A DNA stretch of 64,000 bases from assembly GCF_000016165.1 (NCBI RefSeq), contig NC_009253.1:1460332-1524331 (forward strand). The letters run 5' to 3'. A program made the position numbers and the translations under genes. This stretch comes from Desulforamulus reducens MI-1 (GTDB lineage: Bacteria; Bacillota; Desulfotomaculia; Desulfotomaculales; Desulfotomaculaceae). The notes under the pieces are model-generated. The model ran no database searches and was not told the origin of the DNA. It saw nothing but the letters and a program-made list of their open reading frames with translations. Below are positions 27,764 to 34,495 of the stretch, piece by piece. Each line of letters starts with the position of its first letter. The first letter of the stretch is position 1.

Positions 27764-28789
27764 ATGTCAGAATTTAAGTGCGGCTCAAAGCCAGCCCGTG
27801 TGTGTGTTGATGTTACCTGTGGAACCCAATCGGATTGTGTTAGCAATTCCGTTCTCATAACCGCATTAAGTACAGGTACCATAGCAAAGATTCCTGTAAC
27901 GCTGGCTGAATTCACTGTGCAGGTAAACATAGATTCATTTATTACTCTGCCTGAACCGGCATTGGAAATAAAGGATATCAAAAAAAGGGTGAAAGTTACT
28001 CAGTGCCTGTTACTCCAACCTACCAATGTACTTTTCCTAGAAGGTTTTATACGTAAAAACATTGATTATTCTACCCGTACCTGTTCCAATGCGGAAGGTG
28101 TATGTGGTGATATCCGTCACTGTACCGTGGATGTTCCCTTTAAGTGTACAACAACCGTACCCTTTAACAGTGGTGTGATGCCTGAGGATATCAGGTTTAA
28201 TTCTACTAACGAGTTTGAATATTTTAAAAGACAGAATTTACCCCGTGAGTTTGCAGAAAAAGATAAACTGCTATCTGGTGATTTTTCCGAATTTAACCAG
28301 ATTAGTGAGGAATTTTTCAATGAGCTTCCCTACTGCGAATTAATCAGTGCCAGGATTGTGGAGTTTGATGAGTTTCTAAATCGCAGGCGTCTCCATGGTG
28401 AAAAACTTCCCTTTGAGGAAAGGTTGTTTAGGAGATTTGAAGAAAAGGCAGTTTTAAACATTACTCTAAAAATCCTGCAAAATCGCCAAGTATGTATTCC
28501 ACCTACCACCTGCAACGTACGCGGTCAGGTAGCAGATCATTACGGAACTGGTGTTAGTGGTGTAACCATGACCTTTACCATTGAACCTGGTCAACAACTT
28601 CCCTGCGGTACTATTCCTTTACCTAGCTCTGTGACAACTAACGCCGGCGGTTTCTATAACCAGATGGGTTTTGCCAACGGCATCACCTACAAGGTAACAC
28701 CAAGTAAAGCTAATTGCACGTTCGATCCACCCTTCCGTACATTCCAGTGTCCGGCAATTCTGAACTTCGAAGCCCAATGTAGAGGATAA
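27764..28789 (+). CDS. SPOCS/DUF3794-like spore-surface protein with C-terminal Ig-like domain
   Basis: This 341-aa protein has no signal peptide. Residues about 10-245 form a core shared with three paralogs at 37344, 38523 and 39465. Shared blocks are CVSN-V(I)..A, LPEPALEIKDIKKRVKVTQC, FIRKNIDY, GVCGDIRHCTVDVPF, LLSGDFSEFNQ and ELPYCEL.A.IVEFDEFLNRR. The strand pattern resembles SPOCS (DUF3794) domains known in spore coat and exosporium proteins such as CsxC-like proteins. Only this copy adds a C-terminal domain (about 247-341; VRGQVADHYGTGVSGVTMTF) of carboxypeptidase-regulatory/Ig-like type. I infer a spore surface role. GGGGG precedes the ATG. Confidence 0.7.
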   Translation: MSEFKCGSKPARVCVDVTCGTQSDCVSNSVLITALSTGTIAKIPVTLAEFTVQVNIDSFITLPEPALEIKDIKKRVKVTQCLLLQPTNVLFLEGFIRKNIDYSTRTCSNAEGVCGDIRHCTVDVPFKCTTTVPFNSGVMPEDIRFNSTNEFEYFKRQNLPREFAEKDKLLSGDFSEFNQISEEFFNELPYCELISARIVEFDEFLNRRRLHGEKLPFEERLFRRFEEKAVLNITLKILQNRQVCIPPTTCNVRGQVADHYGTGVSGVTMTFTIEPGQQLPCGTIPLPSSVTTNAGGFYNQMGFANGITYKVTPSKANCTFDPPFRTFQCPAILNFEAQCRG

Positions 28790-28790
28790 A

Positions 28791-28825
28791 GAGAAAGGAG
28801 CAGCCCTGGGCGCTGCTCCTTTCTC
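28791..28825. terminator. Terminator between convergent genes
   Basis: GAGAAAGGAGCAGC / GCTGCTCCTTTCTC, a perfect 14-bp stem around CCTGGGC. It separates the plus-strand SPOCS-like gene from the minus-strand glycosyltransferase operon. Confidence 0.85.
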
Positions 28826-28845
28826 CTTTGTCTGGTATGGGGCAC

Positions 28846-29979
28846 CTATAAAAATGAAATCATGGTTTCAATCATTTGGGTATAACATTCTTCGTCAGGT
28901 GTCTTTTTAAGCTGCTGGAAAGCTGTGTCTAGGGCTGTATATGCCTGTGCTTTGTTCCCCTGAATAAATAATTCCAATCCCTGGCGAATCAAGCCTTCCG
29001 TAATGTTTTGTATAAAACTCTTAGGTTTTTCATCGGCAATTCCGTGAACAGAGAAAAGGTTTATCGGTGGAGGTCCCATGGCTATACATTGGTTCATGCA
29101 CTCCAAAGCTTGGGGAATGTTGTCCAGGTGGGAGTACAATATCCCTTTTAGATAAACCAGATCTGTATAATTGGGGAATACTTTTAGAAATTTATCAGCA
29201 AAGTCCAATCCCTCTTGATATTGCTGCAGGTTAATGTAACAAGTTACCATGCTGCGAATCATAGACGGGACATAGTTTTCATTTATATCAGATCTTCCTA
29301 GGGATAAAGTGTAATAATCTAAGGCCTTTTGGTAATCTCCCATTTTCTGGTGTTCCACCGCTATATAAAAAGGGATAAAACCGGTGTTACCGTAATCTTG
29401 GTGTGCCTTGTGCAGGATTCTTAGATTCCGTTCTATTTTATTTTTATTTGCTGCTTCGTCAATATCATAACCGTAATGATATATTGTAATATCACTCTGG
29501 CCGATTTTATCGCGTGAAGAATTACGAATCACCGAAGGTAATATTTGTTCATGAATGGGACATTCAAAGCGATGTAGGGGGCTGTTTCTAAACATCCGGA
29601 AGCCCAAAAACCTAGTACCGGGCTGGTTATTAAACATGTTTATTATTTTTAAACTGTAACCGTTGAAATTTTCGTTCTCTATAACCCCTTTGAGCAATGG
29701 AGCTGTATCAGGGTCCAGTTCTTCATCACAGTCCAGAAACAGAATCCAGTCACCCGTGGCGTGTTCCAGGGATTTATTCCTGGCCAGGGCGAAGTCATCC
29801 TGCCAAATAAAGTGATATACCTCCGCACCTAATTCCTCGGCTAATTCTACTGTGTAATCTGTGGAACCGGTATCTACCACTATAATTTGATCTACATAAT
29901 CTTTAGCACTGTTAATACAGCGGGCAATGTTCTGTTCTTCGTCTTTGGCAATGATACACAAGCTGATGGTTTTAGCCAT
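28846..29979 (-). CDS. GT2 glycosyltransferase with TPR-like tail
   Basis: This 377-aa protein has a GT-A domain of the SunS-like GT2 type (residues 1-200). Its marks are SLCIIAKDEEQNIARCINSA, VDTGSTDYTVELAEELGAEV, the metal site FLDCDEEL (DxD) and the acceptor-site HEQ motif in FECPIHEQI. The C-terminal half has TPR-like helical pairs (QKMGDYQKALDYYTLSLG). Relatives transfer a sugar from an NDP-sugar onto a protein or peptide. It starts directly after the stop codon of the 657-aa paralog, with a GGGGG site inside that gene's end, so the two are one operon. The acceptor is unknown; nearby Ser-rich repeat proteins are candidates. Confidence 0.85.
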   Translation of the reverse strand: MAKTISLCIIAKDEEQNIARCINSAKDYVDQIIVVDTGSTDYTVELAEELGAEVYHFIWQDDFALARNKSLEHATGDWILFLDCDEELDPDTAPLLKGVIENENFNGYSLKIINMFNNQPGTRFLGFRMFRNSPLHRFECPIHEQILPSVIRNSSRDKIGQSDITIYHYGYDIDEAANKNKIERNLRILHKAHQDYGNTGFIPFYIAVEHQKMGDYQKALDYYTLSLGRSDINENYVPSMIRSMVTCYINLQQYQEGLDFADKFLKVFPNYTDLVYLKGILYSHLDNIPQALECMNQCIAMGPPPINLFSVHGIADEKPKSFIQNITEGLIRQGLELFIQGNKAQAYTALDTAFQQLKKTPDEECYTQMIETMISFL

Positions 29980-31953
29980 TTAGTGTCCCCCCTTTAACCG
30001 GGTATCTGTCATAAGGTCTTTCTGAAGGTGGATAAGGCAATTGTTAAATCTGGGATTATGGGGGTAATTTTCCAGTGCTTTTAGTACCATCTGCAAAGCT
30101 TGCTTACGATAAATAGTTTTTAATAACCTTTGGTACTGGTCTGCTTCGGGAAGTATGGCTAACGCTTGGTGTATCATGTTATGGGCAGATTCCAGATCTT
30201 CGTTGTTTAAAAAGTATAGGCCTAGTACATAATAGTAGTCCGGGTGGGTAGACCCCTGCTTCAGTTCCTGTAAAGCCAGCCTAGCTGCCAGTTCTAACTT
30301 TTCATTATTTAGATTAGAGTTACTTAAATAGGTAATTTTACTTTCTGTTGTATCTAGTCCGGCTAATGAAAGAACATCATTAGCCAGTTTAAATCCTTTT
30401 GTTGCTAAAAGTTTGTTCATTATTAGAAGGAAAGCTTCGGAGTTAATATCAAACTTACAAGTAGTAGGACAGTTGAATAACCTGTCATTTATATAACTCA
30501 GTATTTTGATTAATTCCTGATCCGGGTCAGTTTGTTGTTCCAGATATATTGAAGCGTCCAGTGGGGGAGAGGAGTTCCAGTGGGCTAGAATTAGTTCCTG
30601 TAAAACATCATGATATAAAGCAATGTTGTTAATTTGTTTTAAAGTTTGAGTCACCTCATTGTGACGGGCTGTTTTTATAAAGTATAAACACTTGTAATAA
30701 GCAACTTCCTCGCTTTTAACTGGGATTTTATCAAATAGTTTACCGGCCAGTTCATACTCTTCAATCTGATAAAGCATTCGGGCTAGTATGAACTTCTCTG
30801 CAGTCTTATCCGCATGTTTTATATTTGCTTTTAAAATTTTGTATACTATTTGCCCGTTGCCAAGAGCAGTTTTTAGTATTTTGGCAAGGGTTAGATATTG
30901 TTTCATATCATTATTTTTAAGCTTTAAGCCCATTATTTGATAGTCCAGGGCTTTTTTCAAATCTCCCTGGTCTATATAAATTTGAGCTAACTCAAATAAG
31001 GGCATAAAGCTGCCTACGCCTGTTCTGGTGGTATATTTACTGATTTTTTGTTCCCCCAACTGCAGGCATTTTTCAAAACAAAGTATGGCCCTGCTTACAT
31101 GGCCTAACCTTTTATACAGTTCTCCTTCTATAAAATGAATATCCACATAATCTGGATAATGGGTTTTACATTTCTCTATATACTCAGCCGCTTCAACAAT
31201 TTTGCCAATTTTTAATAGGCAGGTTATTAAAGAAATAAAAATACTAGGGGCGTACATAGCTTGTAAACTAACATTTTTAAGGGCTTTAAGGTAATAATTG
31301 GTTGCTCCTTCCAGGTCATTTAAATTGACACATGAACCTCCCAGGGTATAGAGGTAAAAGGGATTATTTGGTTCCTTATCTACTAGGGCTTTGTTAATAC
31401 GGTAATTTCTTTGGGCTTTATCTTTGGCAATAAATTCTGAAGCTAGGTAGCCGTAGTGTAGAATCGTAATGCCGGAGTTTACTACCGGAGGTTGATTTGG
31501 GCTGGCAGCTGAAATTGAGCTGATAATTTGCTCGTGGAGTTTACCCTCAAAACGGTATTCAGGTTTGTTTTTAAACATACGTATGTTAAGGTGTTTCAGA
31601 GGATCATTGCCGTCAGTTAAGTTAATAATTTGGAAGTAATAGGCCTCATACTGGGGCAGGTTACTCAGTGCCCTTAATCGCTGGCAGCAGTTAGCCTCCA
31701 GTTCTTCGTCTGCATCCAGGTAAAGTATCCAATCCCCGGCAGCTTTGGAAAGGCTAAAATTTCGGGCTGCGGCAAAGTCCTCATCCCACTGATAAGTATA
31801 GATTTTAGCATCAAATTTCTTGGCTATATTAACGGTATTATCCACCGAACCGGTATCAACAATAATAATCTCATCCACACAATCCTTGGCGCTGTTAAGA
31901 CATCTAGCCAGGTTGCGTTCTTCGTTCTTTACAATCATGCATAATGAGATCAT
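29980..31953 (-). CDS. GT2 glycosyltransferase with long TPR tail
   Basis: This 657-aa protein has the N-terminal GT2 domain (SLCMIVKNEERNLARCLNSA; VDTGSVDNTVNIAKKFDAKI; DxD in YLDADEEL; HEQ in FEGKLHEQI; about 1-190). It continues with about 450 residues of TPR-like repeats (NNPFYLYTLGGSCVNLNDLE and others), ending with a module (NPRFNNCLIHLQKDLM) closely like the end of the paralog at 33118. GGGAGG precedes the ATG. It is the first gene of an operon with the GT2 at 28846 and is preceded by a sigma-K-like promoter (31981-32008). The TPR tail may bind protein acceptors or partner enzymes. Confidence 0.87.
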   Translation of the reverse strand: MISLCMIVKNEERNLARCLNSAKDCVDEIIIVDTGSVDNTVNIAKKFDAKIYTYQWDEDFAAARNFSLSKAAGDWILYLDADEELEANCCQRLRALSNLPQYEAYYFQIINLTDGNDPLKHLNIRMFKNKPEYRFEGKLHEQIISSISAASPNQPPVVNSGITILHYGYLASEFIAKDKAQRNYRINKALVDKEPNNPFYLYTLGGSCVNLNDLEGATNYYLKALKNVSLQAMYAPSIFISLITCLLKIGKIVEAAEYIEKCKTHYPDYVDIHFIEGELYKRLGHVSRAILCFEKCLQLGEQKISKYTTRTGVGSFMPLFELAQIYIDQGDLKKALDYQIMGLKLKNNDMKQYLTLAKILKTALGNGQIVYKILKANIKHADKTAEKFILARMLYQIEEYELAGKLFDKIPVKSEEVAYYKCLYFIKTARHNEVTQTLKQINNIALYHDVLQELILAHWNSSPPLDASIYLEQQTDPDQELIKILSYINDRLFNCPTTCKFDINSEAFLLIMNKLLATKGFKLANDVLSLAGLDTTESKITYLSNSNLNNEKLELAARLALQELKQGSTHPDYYYVLGLYFLNNEDLESAHNMIHQALAILPEADQYQRLLKTIYRKQALQMVLKALENYPHNPRFNNCLIHLQKDLMTDTRLKGGH

Positions 31954-31980
31954 GGTTTTCCTCCCTTGAAGTCTCTAAGC

Positions 31981-32008
31981 CAGTATATGTAGTGGAGTGT
32001 AATAGGGT
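31981..32008 (-). promoter_or_regulatory. Sigma-K-like promoter of the GT operon
   Basis: On the minus strand AC (32008-32007), 17 bp, then CATATACTG (31989-31981). The B. subtilis sigma-K consensus is AC-N16/17-CATAnnnTA, so one position differs. It lies 27 bp before the start codon. Confidence 0.5.
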
Positions 32009-32017
32009 GAAAAAAAT

Positions 32018-32044
32018 AAGGTCGGCAACGAGCTTGCCGACCAG
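32018..32044 (-). terminator. Terminator of the short coiled-coil protein gene
   Basis: GGTCGGCAA / TTGCCGACC around CGAGC, followed on the minus strand by TTATTTTTT. Confidence 0.85.
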
Positions 32045-32055
32045 GTTATATTTGG

Positions 32056-32988
32056 TTAGCTACAGAAAGTTGCTACAGGTACCCATTCCGCATGTTTAAA
32101 TTCATTAACCTTGCTGCCTTGGCTATCGGGTAGACCGGTTTTTGTTGCAGCATAAACCAGGACTCCAGTGGCAGAGCTAAGCATGGCCCTGACTTCAACA
32201 TTTCTTTCACCGTAACTAGGTAGAGAGACCTCTTCAGACTCTCCACAGCAGGCAGGGATAGTTAAGAATACGTCACTTACATCGGTAACCGGACAACTGT
32301 CTAAATTACGAATAGTAAAGGTTACACTTTGGGTTTCATTGGTATTGTTAAGGGCTTTCAGAAGAAGGGTTTGTTCTTCGCAATCAACAAAGAAAGGTCC
32401 GGAGGTTAAAAAGGGTGTTACACCCTGGTTAGCTAGTATCTGGCTTACTTCAGACTTGATTTCTTGTAGTCCATAAGTCTCGCTAAATACTGCGTTTTCA
32501 ATTGCAGATACTTCAGCTTTAATCTCACTGAGACCAAAGGTTGGGTTGAGGACAATATCCAGAGCAATATCTCGTATTTCAGTAGAAATTTCCAGTATCT
32601 GTGATACTTCAGTTTTAATCTCACTGAGGCCAAAGGTTGGGTTTGAGATCTCATCTTGAATACCGCCTACTATGGTTTGTATCATGGATATTTCAGACTT
32701 AATCTCCGGCAGGCCGAAGGTGGGGCTAAAAACACCATGTTCAATACGCCAGACTTCTTTCTTAATTTCTTTTAAACCAAATCTAGGATTGCATAGCATT
32801 TCTTCGCATTTTGCTATTTCTCGCTTAAGAATACATAAGCATTTGATAATTTTATACAACAAATGTTGGTCATGACCGCAATCTACATTACCGTAATGGC
32901 TGTCGTCATAATCGTTACCATCGTCTTGCCAGTCACTGTATTTTTTCTCCTCTTTTTTCCACGGATTGTCATCGTCCCAATCCCACAT
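32056..32988 (-). CDS. Short coiled-coil repeat protein, spore-surface candidate
   Basis: This 310-aa protein starts at ATG 32988, 9 bp after AAGGAGG; an ATG at 33006 lies upstream of that site. Residues 1-40 are rich in Asp, Trp and His. Residues about 60-190 contain about five degenerate copies of the repeat (N/S)PTFGLSEIK(S/T/A)EVS-I, a heptad-like pattern typical of coiled coils. The last 115 residues are a Cys-containing module (SGPFF, CPVTD, IPACCGESEE, ATFCS end) that also ends the giant paralog at 34496. No signal peptide. It lies between two glycosyltransferase genes. No known family recognised; a structural role on the spore surface is inferred from context. Confidence 0.7.
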   Translation of the reverse strand: MWDWDDDNPWKKEEKKYSDWQDDGNDYDDSHYGNVDCGHDQHLLYKIIKCLCILKREIAKCEEMLCNPRFGLKEIKKEVWRIEHGVFSPTFGLPEIKSEISMIQTIVGGIQDEISNPTFGLSEIKTEVSQILEISTEIRDIALDIVLNPTFGLSEIKAEVSAIENAVFSETYGLQEIKSEVSQILANQGVTPFLTSGPFFVDCEEQTLLLKALNNTNETQSVTFTIRNLDSCPVTDVSDVFLTIPACCGESEEVSLPSYGERNVEVRAMLSSATGVLVYAATKTGLPDSQGSKVNEFKHAEWVPVATFCS

Positions 32989-33018
32989 AAGAAAAACCTC
33001 CTTCATAATGTTCTCTTA

Positions 33019-33045
33019 CATAATATGACAAATTAAGATATTTGT
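33019..33045 (-). promoter_or_regulatory. Sigma-K-like promoter of the short coiled-coil protein gene
   Basis: On the minus strand AC (33045-33044), 16 bp, then CATATTATG (33027-33019), one mismatch to the sigma-K consensus. Confidence 0.4.
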
Positions 33046-33081
33046 TACTTATGTGGGTTATTAAAGTAATTAAACTAACTT

Positions 33082-33120
33082 AAAGACAGGGTCGTTAACT
33101 ATTTTACGATCCTGTCTTTA
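33082..33120 (-). terminator. Terminator overlapping the stop codon of the GT gene
   Basis: AAAGACAGG-g-TCGT / ACGA-t-CCTGTCTTT, a 13-bp stem with one mismatch. Its upstream arm includes the last codons of the gene ending at 33118. Confidence 0.75.
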
Positions 33121-34383
33121 ATAATCATTTTGCAGTAATTCTTTTTGAATATCGATTAACCAGTTATTTAAGATGGGGTCATGTGGATACTTTTGCATTG
33201 CTGCAAGAATTTTTGTTAATGACTTTTTAAGGTATATAATTTTTAATTCATCTTTGTCATTTGGTAATCCGGCTAATAATTTGCCGGAAAGGTGATACTC
33301 CTTATTTTCATATAGCAGGTGAGCCAGGGTAATAAAATCCTTAATGTTATTGTTTTTAAGTTTTAATCCCTGGGTTTGATAATAGATTGCTTTTTTAATA
33401 TCACCATAGGTTTTATAAATTTGTGCCAGCTCAAAAAGAGGCAGGAAACTCCCAACACCTGTTCTGCTTGTATACTTACCCTTAGTTTGTTCACCAAGGC
33501 TAAGACATTTTTCAAAACAAAGCCTAGCCCTCTCGGTATGGCCTAACCGGCTGAAAAGTTGCCCTTCCAGAAAATGAATGTCCACGTAATCCGGGTAGTA
33601 TATTTTGGATTCTTCTATATATTTTACTGCTTCGGCAAGTTGGCCCAGTTTTATCAGGCAGGATATATAGGAGAGGAATATGTTTGGCGCATATAATGCC
33701 TTTAGGTCTACCATTTCTAGGGCTTTACGATAATTGGCTGCTGCCCCTTCCAGGTCGTCTAAATTAATATAGGCTCCTGCCAGGTTATAAAGATAAAAGG
33801 GTTGGTTTGGGTATTCTTCTACCAAACGCTTGTTGATACGGTAATTTCTCCTGGCCTTGTTTTTAGCAATAAATTCGGAACTCAAATAACCGTAATGAAA
33901 AATATTTATCCTAGAGTTAACCACAAGCCCTCCATTTGATGTAATTGAATTCATAATCTGCTCGTGAAGTCGGCCCTCAAAACGGTGTTCTGGCTTGTTT
34001 TTAAACATGCGTACATTGATGTGCCTAATGGTATCATTGCTGTCAGAAAGATTATTTATTTGAAAGAAATAACCATCGATTCCCGGTTTGTTTGCTAGAG
34101 CTTTTAAGCGTTGGCAGCAGTTGGTTTCAAGTTCTTCGTCTGCATCTAAATAAAGTATCCAATCGCCAATGGCCTTTGAGATACTGAAATTGCGAGCTGC
34201 GGCAAAGTCGTCATCCCAGTGGTAAGAATAAACCTTGGCGTCGAACTGCTTGGCAATGTCAACTGTAGTATCCTTAGAACCAGTGTCAACGATGATCATT
34301 TCATCTACAGAATCTTTAACACTGTTAAGGCATCTTGCCAAATTATGTTCTTCATTCTTTACAATCATACATAATGTGATCAT
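33118..34383 (-). CDS. GT2 glycosyltransferase with TPR-like tail
   Basis: This 421-aa protein starts at ATG 34383, 5 bp after GGAGGAAA; the frame is open far upstream but without a ribosome site and into the next gene. It is a close paralog of the 657-aa enzyme at 29980: SLC-type start ITLCMIVKNEEHNLARCLNS, DxD in YLDADEEL, HEQ in FEGRLHEQI and a matching C-terminus (DPILNNWLIDIQKEL). The middle of the TPR region is missing compared with that paralog, suggesting loss or gain of repeat units after duplication. A textbook sigma-K-like promoter lies in front of it. It sits between the two coiled-coil repeat protein genes. Confidence 0.87.
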   Translation of the reverse strand: MITLCMIVKNEEHNLARCLNSVKDSVDEMIIVDTGSKDTTVDIAKQFDAKVYSYHWDDDFAAARNFSISKAIGDWILYLDADEELETNCCQRLKALANKPGIDGYFFQINNLSDSNDTIRHINVRMFKNKPEHRFEGRLHEQIMNSITSNGGLVVNSRINIFHYGYLSSEFIAKNKARRNYRINKRLVEEYPNQPFYLYNLAGAYINLDDLEGAAANYRKALEMVDLKALYAPNIFLSYISCLIKLGQLAEAVKYIEESKIYYPDYVDIHFLEGQLFSRLGHTERARLCFEKCLSLGEQTKGKYTSRTGVGSFLPLFELAQIYKTYGDIKKAIYYQTQGLKLKNNNIKDFITLAHLLYENKEYHLSGKLLAGLPNDKDELKIIYLKKSLTKILAAMQKYPHDPILNNWLIDIQKELLQNDY

Positions 34384-34409
34384 GGGTTTCCTCCAGAAAG
34401 TTATTAGGT

Positions 34410-34437
34410 TAGTATATGTTAAAGTAGTAAATGAAGT
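34410..34437 (-). promoter_or_regulatory. Sigma-K-like promoter of the 421-aa GT gene
   Basis: On the minus strand AC (34437-34436), 17 bp, then CATATACTA (34418-34410), a full match to AC-N16/17-CATAnnnTA, 27 bp before the start codon. Confidence 0.55.
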
Positions 34438-34464
34438 GTCAAAAGGAAAATATTTGTAAATAGG

Positions 34465-34492
34465 GAAGTCGGCAACAAATGTTGCCGACTTC
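34465..34492 (-). terminator. Terminator of the giant repeat protein gene
   Basis: GAAGTCGGCAAC / GTTGCCGACTTC around AAAT, 3 bp after the stop codon; the T-tract on the minus strand is weak. Confidence 0.75.
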
Positions 34493-34495
34493 TGT